The translations under genes were made by a program, and so were the position numbers. The notes under the pieces are model-generated. The model was not told where the DNA came from and ran no database searches. It saw nothing but the letters and a program-made list of their open reading frames with translations. Shown here one piece after another: positions 40,940 to 50,143 of a DNA stretch of 64,000 nucleotides. Position 1 is the first letter of the stretch, and the number at the start of each line of letters is the position of its first letter. Source of the DNA: Pseudomonas karstica (lineage in GTDB: Bacteria > Pseudomonadota > Gammaproteobacteria > Pseudomonadales > Pseudomonadaceae); NCBI RefSeq assembly GCF_009707515.1, contig NZ_WLYI01000006.1, positions 62,001 to 126,000 on the forward strand, read 5' to 3'.

Positions 40940-41719
40940 TTATTTCTCGACGAACGCACGTTCGATCAAGTAATCACCTGGCTCGCGCATCCGCGGCGAA
41001 ACCTTCAGACCGAAGCTGTTCAGTACTTCGCTGGTCTCGTCCAGCATACTCGGGCTGCCACACAACATGGCGCGGTCGTCCTCAGGGTTGATCGGCGGCA
41101 GGCCAATATCGCTGAACAGTTTGCCGCTGCGCATCAGGTCGGTCAGGCGACCTTCGTTTTCGAATGGCTCGCGGGTCACGGTGGGGTAGTAGATCAACTT
41201 GTCACGCAGGGATTCACCGAAGAATTCGTTCTGCGGCAGATGCTCGGTGATGAATTCACGGTAGGCAACTTCGTTGACGTAACGCACGCCGTGGCACAGG
41301 ATCACTTTTTCGAAACGTTCGTAGGTTTCCGGATCCTGGATGACGCTCATGAACGGCGCCAGGCCAGTACCGGTGCTGAGCAGGTACAGATGTTTCCCTG
41401 GCTTCAAATCGTCCAGCACCAGGGTGCCGGTCGGTTTTTTACTGATGATGATCTCGTCGCCTTCCTTCAGGTGCTGTAACTGCGACGTCAGCGGACCATC
41501 CGGAACCTTGATGCTGAAGAATTCCAGATGTTCTTCCCAGTTCGGGCTGGCAATGGAGTAAGCACGCATGAGCGGGCGGCCGTTGGGTTGCTGCAGGCCG
41601 ATCATCACGAACTGACCGTTCTCGAAGCGCAGGCCCGGATCGCGGGTGCACTTGAAGCTGAACAGAGTGTCGTTCCAGTGATGAACACTGAGGACACGCT
41701 CGTGGTTCATGTTGCTCAT
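40940..41719 (-). CDS. fpr: Ferredoxin/flavodoxin-NADP reductase
   Basis: This 259-residue FAD enzyme exchanges electrons between NADPH and ferredoxin or flavodoxin and helps in oxidative stress. FAD binding is at RAYSIASP (about residues 51-58) and KVPDGPLTSQL; NADPH binding is at STGTGLAPFMSVI (residues 114-126) and LCGSPSML. It ends in Lys like the bacterial subclass I enzymes. It diverges from a LysR gene that is the expected activator, FinR. Confidence 0.95.
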   Translation of the reverse strand: MSNMNHERVLSVHHWNDTLFSFKCTRDPGLRFENGQFVMIGLQQPNGRPLMRAYSIASPNWEEHLEFFSIKVPDGPLTSQLQHLKEGDEIIISKKPTGTLVLDDLKPGKHLYLLSTGTGLAPFMSVIQDPETYERFEKVILCHGVRYVNEVAYREFITEHLPQNEFFGESLRDKLIYYPTVTREPFENEGRLTDLMRSGKLFSDIGLPPINPEDDRAMLCGSPSMLDETSEVLNSFGLKVSPRMREPGDYLIERAFVEK

Positions 41720-41843
41720 GTACGGGGAACTCCTGGAAATGGGTCTGCGCCAAATGATAGGTGCGCAATTGCATCGTATTCTAATGGCAGCGACAATATC
41801 TGTTAACTGGATTATTAAGATAAGGGTTATCGGTTATATCGAT

Positions 41844-42770
41844 ATGCGATTTACTCTACGACAACTGCAAGTCTTCGTCGCCGTCGCCCAGCAGGAAAGC
41901 GTCTCTCGCGCTGCTGGCCTTCTGGCCTTATCTCAATCTGCCGCCAGCACCTCAATTACTGAGCTGGAACGCCAATCCAGCTGCCAACTGTTCGATCGCG
42001 CCGGCAAACGCCTGAGCCTCAACGCCCTCGGCCATCAGCTATTGCCCCAAGCGGTGGCGCTGCTGGACCAGGCCAAGGAGATCGAGGATCTGCTCAACGG
42101 CAAGTCCGGCTTCGGCTCCCTGGCGGTCGGCGCCACCCTGACCATCGGTAATTACCTGGCCACGCTGTTGATCGGCAGCTTCATGCAGCAGCATCCCGAG
42201 AGCCAAGTGAAGCTGCACGTGCAGAACACTGCACATATCGTGCACCAGGTGGCGCACTACGAAATTGATCTGGGTCTAATTGAAGGCGATTGCAGCCACC
42301 CGGACATCGAAGTACAAACCTGGGTGGAAGATGAGCTGGTGGTGTTCTGTGCGCCACAGCATCACTTGGCTCAGCGAGGCCAGGCGAGTATGGAAGAGTT
42401 GACCCATGAAGCGTGGATCCTGCGGGAACAAGGCTCCGGCACCCGCCTGACCTTTGATCAGGCCATGCGTCATCATCGCAGCGCCCTGAACATCCGCCTG
42501 GAACTGGAACACACCGAGGCCATCAAGCGCGCGGTGGAGTCGGGGCTGGGGATTGGTTGTATTTCACGATTGGCTCTGCGTGATGCATTCCGGCGTGGCA
42601 GCCTGGTACCAGTGGAAACTCCAGACCTGGACCTGGCCCGGCAGTTCTACTTCATCTGGCACAAGCAAAAGTATCAGACCTCCGCCATGCGCGAGTTCCT
42701 GGAGCTATGCCGTGCCTTTACCGCCGGGGTTGTGCGCAGCGACGAGATCGTGCTGCCTAACATTGCCTAG
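41844..42770 (+). CDS. finR: LysR-type regulator FinR
   Basis: This 308-residue LysR protein has an N-terminal winged helix-turn-helix (residues 3-60, VSRAAGLLALSQSAASTSITELE) and a periplasmic-binding-like sensor domain. It is divergent from fpr, the arrangement in which FinR activates fprA during superoxide stress and iron limitation in P. putida and P. aeruginosa. The name is from this position. Its stop overlaps the dgkA stop in a CTAG palindrome. Confidence 0.85.
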   Translation: MRFTLRQLQVFVAVAQQESVSRAAGLLALSQSAASTSITELERQSSCQLFDRAGKRLSLNALGHQLLPQAVALLDQAKEIEDLLNGKSGFGSLAVGATLTIGNYLATLLIGSFMQQHPESQVKLHVQNTAHIVHQVAHYEIDLGLIEGDCSHPDIEVQTWVEDELVVFCAPQHHLAQRGQASMEELTHEAWILREQGSGTRLTFDQAMRHHRSALNIRLELEHTEAIKRAVESGLGIGCISRLALRDAFRRGSLVPVETPDLDLARQFYFIWHKQKYQTSAMREFLELCRAFTAGVVRSDEIVLPNIA

Positions 42771-43129
42771 ATCAAAATCACGGCCCACACCAGGGTAATC
42801 ATGGTCAACGCCACGAACTGCGCGGCGCTGCCCATGTCCTTGGCGTTCTTCGACAAGGGGTGGCGGTCCAGGGAAATCCGGTCAATGGCCGCTTCTACCG
42901 CCGAATTGAGCAACTCGACGATCAACGCCAGCAGGCAGACGGCAATCAACAACGCCCGCTCGACCCGGCTGACGCTCAGGAAAAAACTCAACGGGATCAA
43001 GATGACGTTGAGCAACACCAACTGACGAAACGCCGCCTCACCCGTGAAGGCCGCACGCAAGCCATCCAGGGAGTAACCGCCTGCGTTGAAGATACGTTTG
43101 ATACCGGTTTGACCTTTAAAAGGCGACAT
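42767..43129 (-). CDS. dgkA: Diacylglycerol kinase
   Basis: This 120-residue inner-membrane enzyme phosphorylates diacylglycerol to phosphatidate, recycling lipid from membrane-derived glucan synthesis. There are three membrane helices, with the family core NSAVEAAIDRIS (about residues 74-85) and an amphipathic N-terminus with RIFNAGGYSLDGLRAAF. The ATG at 43129 gives the usual size. Its ribosome site is weak. Confidence 0.94.
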   Translation of the reverse strand: MSPFKGQTGIKRIFNAGGYSLDGLRAAFTGEAAFRQLVLLNVILIPLSFFLSVSRVERALLIAVCLLALIVELLNSAVEAAIDRISLDRHPLSKNAKDMGSAAQFVALTMITLVWAVILI

Positions 43130-43204
43130 AGAGTAGGCAACTGCACAAAAAGGAGTAGGAAAGCTAGAACACGCCAAGTCAAAAAAGCGTGAATGAATAC
43201 GTTC

Positions 43205-43855
43205 TTATTGCTGCGTAATTGACTCAAGTTGTTGCAAGAGCAGCGCCGCCTGGGTTCGTGTACGCACCCCGAGCTTGCGGAAAATCGCCGTGACGTGAGC
43301 CTTGATAGTCGCTTCGGACACGCTCAGCTCGTAGGCGATCTGCTTGTTCAACAACCCTTCGCAAACCATGGTCAGTACTCGAAATTGCTGAGGCGTCAGG
43401 CTGGCCAGGCCATCCCGTGCGGCCTTGGCTTCGTCGGATACATTGATCTCTTCAAACGCTTGTGGCGGCCAGGAGACATCACCGTCCAGCACCGTACGCA
43501 CGGCTTTTTGAATAGCTTCCATGGAACTGGATTTTGGAATGAAACCGCTGGCACCGAATTCCTTGGAACGCACCACCACCGATGCTTCTTCCTGCGCCGA
43601 GACCATCACCACGGGAATCTGCGGGTATTGCCCGCGCAGCAGCACAAGTCCCGAAAAGCCATAGGCACCGGGCATGTTCAGGTCCAGTAACACCAGGTCC
43701 CAGTCGGATTTTTCGGTAAGACGGGATTCCAGCTCAGCAATGCTGGCGACTTCAACCAATCGCACATCCGGCCCCAGGCCCAGGGTGACTGCCTGGTGCA
43801 ACGCGCTGCGAAAAAGCGGATGGTCGTCAGCAATCAGGATTTCGTATGTGGCCAT
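43205..43855 (-). CDS. erdR: LuxR-family response regulator ErdR
   Basis: This 216-residue regulator has a receiver domain (acidic Asp10-11, phospho-acceptor Asp58 in LVLLDLNMPG) and a C-terminal GerE helix-turn-helix (LTPQQFRVLTMVCEGLLNKQIAYELSVSEATIKAH, in two stretches). Its position next to dgkA matches PA3603-PA3604 (ErdR/AgmR), which controls ethanol and acetate oxidation genes. Confidence 0.85.
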   Translation of the reverse strand: MATYEILIADDHPLFRSALHQAVTLGLGPDVRLVEVASIAELESRLTEKSDWDLVLLDLNMPGAYGFSGLVLLRGQYPQIPVVMVSAQEEASVVVRSKEFGASGFIPKSSSMEAIQKAVRTVLDGDVSWPPQAFEEINVSDEAKAARDGLASLTPQQFRVLTMVCEGLLNKQIAYELSVSEATIKAHVTAIFRKLGVRTRTQAALLLQQLESITQQ

Positions 43856-44117
43856 TTTTCAAATGATCCTGTTTTTATGGGAACACCGATGGGTTCAGTG
43901 CTCGCCAAGGCAACACAAGGTGACCGCAAGGCAGGCACCACAGGGCACGTCCAACGTCAAAAAAGCAAATTACGACGTTTGAAAATTCACGGCGGCGCCC
44001 TGAACGGCGCCAAGCATGCCCAGCGTAGCCTGGGTGGTCAAGCGCTACGCCCGTGGCATATTTTAGCCGGCCTGGTGATTACCGTGCCACTCGGTCAAGG
44101 CCCTCTGACCATGACGC
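43856..44117. other. Spacer between tapT and erdR
   Basis: No convincing gene is seen. An open frame with a few methionines crosses it but overlaps erdR and tapT on the opposite strand and has no ribosome site. It is GC-rich and without obvious hairpins. Confidence 0.4.
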
Positions 44118-44828
44118 CTATAGAAAAGGTGCCAAACGAGAGTGGACAACGTCCTGCGGATCCAGCGCCAACTGAAACTTGGCAGCCAGATAGTGCGTAC
44201 TGAAGACGTCCAGATAGGCATCCAGCACCTCACTGGCCGACTGATCCCCTGTCAGTTCAAGGCACAAGGCAGCCACTTCGGCGGTACAGAAGTGGTCATC
44301 GCGCTTGGAGCGCCGCAACTTGTAACGCGACAACTGCTCAGGCTCCAAGCTCAGTACCGGCAAGTGCTCGAGGTACGGACTCTTGCGAAACATCTTGCGC
44401 GCCTCACTCCAGGTCCCATCCAGCAGGATGAACAGCGGGCGCTTACCCGGCGCCAGCTTGACCTCGCTGACCACGCGCTCAGGCGCTACGAACTCACCAG
44501 GAAAAACGATATAGGGCTGCCATTGCGGGTCCGCCAACAGAGCCAGCAGTTCAGGCTCCACTTCGGTTCGCGACCAGGGAAACGCCGTCGTGTCACTGAT
44601 CACATCGGCAATCAGCCAGCCAGTATTGCTGGGTTTCATCGGTTCCACATCATGCATCAACAAGCACATGGCGGATTGGGCCTGGACCTTCGGTCGCCAG
44701 GCGCACAGGCAATACTCGGGGATTACCCGACAGCCCGGACAGCGCTCGGCACGGGAGCCACGCGCAACAAATGGCTTGAGGGCCCGGGCCAAGCGTTGGG
44801 CGCGCAAACGGGAGACGGCATGGCTCAT
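44118..44828 (-). CDS. tapT: DTW-domain tRNA-uridine aminocarboxypropyltransferase
   Basis: This 236-residue protein of the YfiP/TapT family adds a 3-amino-3-carboxypropyl group to a tRNA uridine (acp3U47 in E. coli). A zinc-like site CPGCRVIPEYCLC lies near residues 31-43, and the DTW motif reads LLDGTWSEARKM (about residues 138-149). The ATG at 44828 is used because the upstream 43 codons match no family. Confidence 0.88.
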   Translation of the reverse strand: MSHAVSRLRAQRLARALKPFVARGSRAERCPGCRVIPEYCLCAWRPKVQAQSAMCLLMHDVEPMKPSNTGWLIADVISDTTAFPWSRTEVEPELLALLADPQWQPYIVFPGEFVAPERVVSEVKLAPGKRPLFILLDGTWSEARKMFRKSPYLEHLPVLSLEPEQLSRYKLRRSKRDDHFCTAEVAALCLELTGDQSASEVLDAYLDVFSTHYLAAKFQLALDPQDVVHSRLAPFL

Positions 44829-45037
44829 TGGATGCGCCGTGGCAAAGAAGTGAAGATCAACACGGACAGGACTCAGGAAAGGCAAAAGTCGCCGCAGTTT
44901 ACCAGAGCCAATCGCCCTCACCTGCACTTCCCGCAATACGCTGGTCGTACAGACCAAGGCTCACCTATAATCGCGCGCCACTGAACGCACGACGCCGTGG
45001 CGGGTCTATGCACCAGTAACCGAATCAGGAGATTTCC

Positions 45038-45478
45038 ATGCTGCGTTTTATGCTGCGTTATGTGGCCCCTTCCATCGCCCTCGCGTTGGTTTTGCCCGTG
45101 GGTGCCCAAGCGGCTTCCTTGCTGGAAGTTCAACTGAACAAGAAGCTGCAGAGCGTGGCGGCGGAAAGTAACAAGGACCTACCAAGGGAGATTGACGAAA
45201 AAACCCTGGAAGTGGCCTACACCGTTGAAGGTTTGCAACTGATTGACCATCTCAGCGTGCTGCCTGATCGTGCCGAACAAATGCGCGCCAATCCCAAGGC
45301 TGTGTATTTCCAACTGGGGCAGAGCGTCTGCCTGAACAAGGGTTATCGCGAGTTGATGGCCAAGGGTGCCGTGATGCGCTACGAGATTACCGAGAACAAG
45401 ACCAATCGCCCCGTCGCGTCGGTGAAGTTCCAGGAATCCGACTGCCCCGCACCTGCTTCGGCGAAGAAGAAAAAGTAA
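45038..45478 (+). CDS. PA3611-type small secreted protein
   Basis: This 146-residue exported protein has a signal peptide (residues 1-25, GAQAA) and a mature domain with two cysteines (QSVCLNKGYREL, ESDCPAPA) that could form a disulfide. AGGAG lies six bases before the ATG. The fold family appears to be the quorum-sensing-regulated virulence factor group named after PA3611, whose genomic neighbours are similar; the assignment is from memory of that family. Confidence 0.65.
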   Translation: MLRFMLRYVAPSIALALVLPVGAQAASLLEVQLNKKLQSVAAESNKDLPREIDEKTLEVAYTVEGLQLIDHLSVLPDRAEQMRANPKAVYFQLGQSVCLNKGYRELMAKGAVMRYEITENKTNRPVASVKFQESDCPAPASAKKKK

Positions 45479-45891
45479 GCGATACCTTCTTTCGCACGCC
45501 ACTGATCAGCGGCGTGCGATCCCCTTCTGCAATGCCCTCGCTCCGCTCATACCCGCGAACACGCTCAGTGACGAATGATCAATAAGCTGTTGCCAGCCAA
45601 GACTTTATAGGCTCATGATCAAATCATCTTGAAAGCTTGTTGCAGGGGCCTTTCATGCTGTTCTGTAATATTTTCAGGGCAAAAGAGGATTGCCCACCTG
45701 ACTTGCAGCGCATAGGGTTTTAATCACAGGAAACATACAGAACCTGTTTCGCCCACCTTGATCATCAGAGGCCTGGCGAATCCCGTGTAGCACCCGGCCA
45801 TGTGCCGAGGCCAACAGCGACACATGCAGTGTCGTGGTCCCCGACGAATATCTCGACGGCACCCTGGGTTCTGTAAAGAAGGAGAAACTGA
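45479..45891. other. 413-base spacer
   Basis: No gene is seen. A hairpin CGCACGCC / GGCGTGCG at 45493-45518 may end the preceding gene. An open frame on the minus strand near 45674-45862 has no ribosome site or family match. GAAGGAG lies just before the next start. Confidence 0.45.
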
Positions 45892-47001
45892 ATGCCTTAC
45901 GAACCGAATGACCTCCTGGTCCGTCATTTTCAAGAAAGCGAGCCTGAACTCACGCAGCAGGTCGACGAACAACTCAAGCTGATTGCTCCAAACAGCCCGA
46001 ATACCCCCCTTTACCGCGACATGATTCTCACCGTCTTGCGCATGGCCCAGGATGACCGCAACCGCTGGAATGCCAAGATCACTCTGCAAACCATTCGCGA
46101 ACTGGATCATGCCTTCCGGGTCCTGGAGCAATTCAAGGGCCGACGCAAAGTCACCGTATTTGGCTCGGCGCGTACCCCTGTCGAAAGCCCGCTTTATGCA
46201 TTGGCCCGGGAAGTAGGTGCCGTCCTGGCACGCTCGGACCTGATGGTCATTACCGGGGGCGGCGGCGGCATCATGGCCGCAGCTCACGAAGGTGCGGGCC
46301 TGGAACATAGCCTGGGGTTCAATATCACCCTGCCTTTCGAACAGCATGCTAACCCGACCATTGATGGCACCGAGAACCTGCTGTCTTTCCATTTCTTTTT
46401 TACCCGCAAGCTGTTCTTCATCAAGGAGGCCGATGCACTCGTGCTCTGCCCTGGCGGTTTCGGCACCCTTGATGAAGCGCTGGAAGTCCTGACCCTGATC
46501 CAGACCGGCAAAAGCCCGCTGGTTCCGGTGGTGTTGCTGGATACGCCGGGTGGTGGTTTCTGGCAAGGAGCACTGGATTTCATAAGCAACCAGCTTGAGG
46601 CTAATCGCTACATTCTGCCTTCCGACCTCAAGTTGGTACGCCTGGTGTATAGCGCCGAAGAAGCAGTAGAAGAAATCAACCAGTTCTACGCCAACTTCCA
46701 CTCTACCCGCTGGCTGAAGCGTCAGTTTGTGATCCGCATGAATCACCCTCTCAGCGACCGCTCGTTAGCCCACCTTCAGGAAGCATTTGCCGATCTGAAA
46801 CTTAGTGACGATTTCCATCAGTATGCTTATGAAGGTGAGGAGTATGACGAACCACACCTCAGTCATCTGACGCGCCTGGTGTTCAACTTCAATGGCCGTA
46901 ATCAGGGCCGGTTGCGAGAGTTAGTGGATTACATCAATTTGCCGGAAAACTGGGCCCAGGCTCAGGGGAAAGCGCAGCAGCGGGTGAGAGAGCCAGCATA
47001 A
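45892..47001 (+). CDS. LOG-family Rossmann-fold protein
   Basis: This 369-residue protein has the lysine-decarboxylase-like/LOG core at about residues 80-260: VTVFGSART, VITGGGGGIMAAAHEGA and the signature PGGFGTLDEALEVLT. Smaller members are nucleotide 5-monophosphate phosphoribohydrolases that make cytokinin or salvage nucleotides. Here there are about 80 extra residues at the N-terminus and about 100 at the C-terminus, so activity cannot be assumed. Confidence 0.85.
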   Translation: MPYEPNDLLVRHFQESEPELTQQVDEQLKLIAPNSPNTPLYRDMILTVLRMAQDDRNRWNAKITLQTIRELDHAFRVLEQFKGRRKVTVFGSARTPVESPLYALAREVGAVLARSDLMVITGGGGGIMAAAHEGAGLEHSLGFNITLPFEQHANPTIDGTENLLSFHFFFTRKLFFIKEADALVLCPGGFGTLDEALEVLTLIQTGKSPLVPVVLLDTPGGGFWQGALDFISNQLEANRYILPSDLKLVRLVYSAEEAVEEINQFYANFHSTRWLKRQFVIRMNHPLSDRSLAHLQEAFADLKLSDDFHQYAYEGEEYDEPHLSHLTRLVFNFNGRNQGRLRELVDYINLPENWAQAQGKAQQRVREPA

Positions 47002-47010
47002 GCCAAACGC

Positions 47011-47045
47011 AAAAAGGCCCGCTATTTTCATGGCGGGCCTTTTTG
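47011..47045. terminator. Terminator between LOG gene and recX
   Basis: AAAAAGGCCCGC, seven-base loop region, GCGGGCCTTTTT; symmetrical A and T runs allow use in both directions. Confidence 0.85.
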
Positions 47046-47149
47046 TATGTGTTGTCCCGTCCTGAATAAGGTTTACACCTTCTGACCTATTTTCAGGAGG
47101 GAGCAAGGACTTCAGATGGAACGTGTTTGGGCTGCTAGCTACTGGGGAC

Positions 47150-47617
47150 TCAATCGTCCATGTCCCGACCACTTAACAAGCGGCTGATCATTTCCATCGA
47201 AAATCCGCGGTAACTCAGGAAACGACCTTGTTTCGCACGCTCTCGAGCATCGATAGGCAGATGCCCGGCAAACTTGCGGCGCCACGTGTCCTCCAGTTGC
47301 GCCTGCCAACTGATGCCGCACTCACGTAGCGCGAGATCGATATCGATGCGCTGCAGACCACGCTGGCTCAGCTCTTCGCGAATCCGCGCCGGACCATAGC
47401 CAGAGCGGGCCCGATAGGAAACAAAACTCTCCAGGTAACGGGTTTCCGAAAGCAGCCCCTCCTCCGTCAGACGATCAAGGGCTGTTTCGATCATTTCAGG
47501 AGGAGCGCCCCGCAGACGCAACTTACGCGTCAACTCAACTCGACCATGCTCGCGTCGAGCGAGCAGGTCCATTGCCGTACGCCGTACAGCGACGAGTGTA
47601 TCCAGTACAGCAGTCAT
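47150..47617 (-). CDS. recX: RecA regulator RecX
   Basis: This 155-residue helical protein limits RecA filament growth. It has the typical three-helix repeats, with [19 protein letters not shown] at residues 19-37 and [15 protein letters not shown] near the middle. It lies eight bases after recA and is probably co-transcribed under the SOS response. Confidence 0.95.
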   Translation of the reverse strand: MTAVLDTLVAVRRTAMDLLARREHGRVELTRKLRLRGAPPEMIETALDRLTEEGLLSETRYLESFVSYRARSGYGPARIREELSQRGLQRIDIDLALRECGISWQAQLEDTWRRKFAGHLPIDARERAKQGRFLSYRGFSMEMISRLLSGRDMDD

Positions 47618-47625
47618 CGTATGGC

Positions 47626-48684
47626 TCAGATGTCAGCGTCTGCTGCTTCCATATCGACAACAGCTTCTCTGTTTGCAGCAGCCTTGACGTCTGGCACCGG
47701 GGTCAGCAGCTTGTCACGGATCTGTTTCTCAAGGGCTGCGGCAATGTCAGGGTTGTCTTGCAGGAACTTGGCCGAGTTGGCCTTGCCCTGGCCGATCTTG
47801 CTGCCGTTGTAGGCATACCAGGCGCCGGATTTCTCAACGAAGCCGTGCAGCACGCCCAGGTCGATCATCTCGCCGTTCAGGTAGATACCCTTGCCATAGA
47901 GAATCTGGAACTCCGCCTGACGGAACGGTGGAGCCACCTTGTTCTTCACGACTTTAACGCGGGTTTCGCTACCGACCACCTCGTCACCTTCCTTCACCGC
48001 GCCAGTACGACGGATGTCCAGACGGACCGAAGCGTAGAACTTCAGCGCGTTACCACCGGTGGTGGTTTCCGGGCTACCGAACATTACGCCGATCTTCATT
48101 CGGATCTGGTTGATGAAGATCACCAGGCAGTTGGCGTTCTTGATGTTACCGGTAATTTTACGCAGCGCCTGGGACATCAGACGGGCTTGCAGGCCAACGT
48201 GCATGTCGCCCATTTCGCCTTCGATTTCCGCCTTCGGTACCAGCGCGGCCACAGAATCGACCACGATCACGTCGATGGCGTTGGAGCGCACCAACATGTC
48301 GGTGATTTCCAGGGCCTGCTCACCGGTATCCGGCTGGGAGACCAGCAGATCGTCGACATTAACGCCCAGCTTGCCTGCGTATTCAGGATCCAGGGCGTGC
48401 TCGGCATCGACGAACGCACAGGTGGCGCCCATCTTTTGTGCCTGGGCAATCACCGACAGGGTCAGGGTGGTTTTACCGGAAGATTCTGGACCGTAGATTT
48501 CAACAATACGGCCTTTTGGCAGGCCGCCAATGCCGAGCGCAATGTCCAGACCCAGAGAGCCAGTGGAAATAGCCGGGATCGCCTGACGGTCGTGATCGCC
48601 CATACGCATTACGGCACCCTTGCCGAATTGACGTTCGATCTGACCCAGGGCCGCAGCCAAGGCTTTCTTCTTGTTGTCGTCCAT
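47626..48684 (-). CDS. recA: Recombinase RecA
   Basis: This 352-residue recombinase drives strand exchange and activates self-cleavage of LexA and phage-type repressors. The Walker A site is GPESSGKTT (about residues 65-73), Walker B is [10 protein letters not shown], and an acidic C-terminus follows. The ATG at 48684 gives the family start [10 protein letters not shown] LexA box is 41 bases upstream. Confidence 0.99.
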   Translation of the reverse strand: MDDNKKKALAAALGQIERQFGKGAVMRMGDHDRQAIPAISTGSLGLDIALGIGGLPKGRIVEIYGPESSGKTTLTLSVIAQAQKMGATCAFVDAEHALDPEYAGKLGVNVDDLLVSQPDTGEQALEITDMLVRSNAIDVIVVDSVAALVPKAEIEGEMGDMHVGLQARLMSQALRKITGNIKNANCLVIFINQIRMKIGVMFGSPETTTGGNALKFYASVRLDIRRTGAVKEGDEVVGSETRVKVVKNKVAPPFRQAEFQILYGKGIYLNGEMIDLGVLHGFVEKSGAWYAYNGSKIGQGKANSAKFLQDNPDIAAALEKQIRDKLLTPVPDVKAAANREAVVDMEAADADI

Positions 48685-48724
48685 TAAAGTCCTCACGTAA
48701 TCAATAAGGCCTGGCGGCCAACAC

Positions 48725-48740
48725 CTGTATAAGTAGACAG
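48725..48740 (-). promoter_or_regulatory. LexA box of recA
   Basis: CTGTATAAGTAGACAG fits CTG-N10-CAG with an A/T-rich centre, at the expected place before recA. Confidence 0.85.
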
Positions 48741-48767
48741 TATTGTTCCACAAAGATCCGGGATCGC

Positions 48768-49280
48768 CTACCCCTGTTTTTCTATTTCGAGTGCAGCTCG
48801 TCGCAATAGCCCCTCTAATGCGGCTTTTACCGTTTGTCGACGGACCTCGTCACGGTTGCCGGGAAAGTGCTGGCGCTGCGCAATAACCTCCTCACCGACA
48901 CCCCAGGCCAGCCACACGGTGCCCACCGGTTTGTCCGGCGAACCGCCATCAGGGCCGGCCACACCGCTGACTGCCACGGCAAACCGTGCCAGGCTTTTCT
49001 CCTGGGCGCCTTTCACCATCGCCTCGACCACTTCCCGGCTGACGGCACCGACCTTGGGAAAAAGCTTCTCCGGTACATTCAATTGCTGGGTCTTCTGTCG
49101 GTTGGAATACGTGACATAACCCGCCTCGAACCAGGCCGAACTCCCGGGAATACGCGTAATCGCTTCAGCGATGCCGCCGCCGGTGCACGATTCGGCGGTG
49201 GTGACGTGGGCATTGAGAACCTGCAAGCGGCGACCAAGTTCAGCAGCGAGTTGGGTAATTTCCTTCACGATCGTCTCCAT
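48768..49280 (-). CDS. pncC: CinA C-terminal family NMN deamidase
   Basis: This 170-residue stand-alone CinA/PncC domain hydrolyses nicotinamide mononucleotide to nicotinate mononucleotide in NAD recycling. The active-site TAESCTGGG is at residues 28-36, followed by [20 protein letters not shown]. It is upstream of recA on the same strand with 83 bases between. The N-terminal domain of full CinA is absent, as in many proteobacteria. Confidence 0.93.
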   Translation of the reverse strand: METIVKEITQLAAELGRRLQVLNAHVTTAESCTGGGIAEAITRIPGSSAWFEAGYVTYSNRQKTQQLNVPEKLFPKVGAVSREVVEAMVKGAQEKSLARFAVAVSGVAGPDGGSPDKPVGTVWLAWGVGEEVIAQRQHFPGNRDEVRRQTVKAALEGLLRRAALEIEKQG

Positions 49281-49412
49281 CTGTGGGCGGGCGTGTGCCT
49301 ACCCTACAGGAGCCTATCGGTCATGCAAGATACTGACGGAATCACAATGCTAACGGACAAGGGCCCGTATAAAGCCTGACAGGCCCGCACTTAGTAGCAT
49401 CCCCTGCAACGA

Positions 49413-49751
49413 TCATGGCTGGTTGGGTGGTGGCCCCTCGCTCACCCCGATCCGCTTGGCCACCCAACGCTCATACAAGCCGATGGCCACGTCGGCACCG
49501 CCCATAGCTGTCAGGCAGCCAATGGCACCGGCAGTCCAGTTCGACATCCCGGCGGCATAACACAGCATCAGGGCCGAGACCCCGCAGACCATGCACGCCC
49601 CGGAGCGCAGGGCCAGGCGGCGAGCCAGGGACCAACCGCGGGCGCCCTCCTTGTCGGCGCGCCACATTTCTCCGGAAACACCGCCGATCACCGCCAATAT
49701 GATGACCAGCCAGATAGGTATTTCCGCCAACGCTTGCTGCTCGCTTGTCAT
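49413..49751 (-). CDS. Phage/tailocin holin
   Basis: This 112-residue protein has two or three hydrophobic helices (about 9-27, 55-72 and 75-92) and a polar tail ending in PPPNQP. It fits holins that permeabilise the inner membrane for lysis. AGGAGG lies six bases before the ATG. It sits with an S24 repressor between cinA and mutS, the known tailocin site of fluorescent pseudomonads, but no tail or lysozyme genes follow. Confidence 0.75.
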   Translation of the reverse strand: MTSEQQALAEIPIWLVIILAVIGGVSGEMWRADKEGARGWSLARRLALRSGACMVCGVSALMLCYAAGMSNWTAGAIGCLTAMGGADVAIGLYERWVAKRIGVSEGPPPNQP

Positions 49752-49897
49752 GTCACGCCTCCTGGCAATGAGTGAGACCGACTTTTGGCCGGCACCTTGA
49801 TTCATCCGTATGAGTTTTAAATTAAACAGCGTCGGCGTCCTTGCCGGTGTTACCTGGCTTCCGTGCCACCGCTGGTGGCGTCCATGCCGATGTAGCG

Positions 49898-49933
49898 TGT
49901 CTTCCTTGTCTTCCTTGTCTTCCTTGTCTTCCT
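49898..49933. repeat. Four perfect copies of a nine-base repeat
   Basis: The unit TGTCTTCCT is repeated four times without change, followed by degenerate copies (CAGCCTCCT). The length is a multiple of three, so copy changes would not shift a frame. Confidence 0.9.
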
Positions 49934-50013
49934 TGGCAGCCTCCTTGCCGCCTCCACCAGACCTTGTTGGCCGGCTTGAGATGAAGAATAGGTATGTATG
50001 GATATACAGTCAA

Positions 50014-50025
50014 TGCATAAATGCA
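50014..50025. promoter_or_regulatory. Candidate repressor operator upstream of the holin gene
   Basis: TGCAT-AA-ATGCA is a perfect inverted repeat in an A/T-rich spacer, with another ATGCAT-like half-site about 20 bases further. It shares its half-site with the palindrome before the repressor gene at 50924. Confidence 0.45.
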
Positions 50026-50143
50026 TTTAATTTCGACCTTAAAATGCATTGGCGCATTAACGCCTTGTCGGTAAAGGGCTTGGTGGTTTTGCACAGGCGA
50101 AAAAAAGCCCACTCGATGGCAGGCGTTGTCTTACACAAGAAGG

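Larger units (their letters stand above)
49752..50143. other. Spacer between holin and repressor genes
   Basis: These 392 bases hold no convincing gene. They contain a nine-base tandem repeat at 49898-49933 and a TGCAT-type palindrome at 50014-50025. A minus-strand frame at 49822-50112 would read the tandem repeat as Gly-Arg-Gln units; it has no clear ribosome site and is not called. The DNA around 49990-50060 is A/T-rich, as expected for a promoter. Confidence 0.5.

Noticed and set aside
43796..44203. Frame of about 135 codons across the tapT-erdR spacer
   Set aside because: It overlaps both flanking genes on the other strand and lacks a ribosome site.
49822..50112. 96-codon frame with Gly-Arg-Gln repeats
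   Set aside because: The repeat comes from the nine-base tandem DNA repeat; no good ribosome site or homologous pattern is visible.
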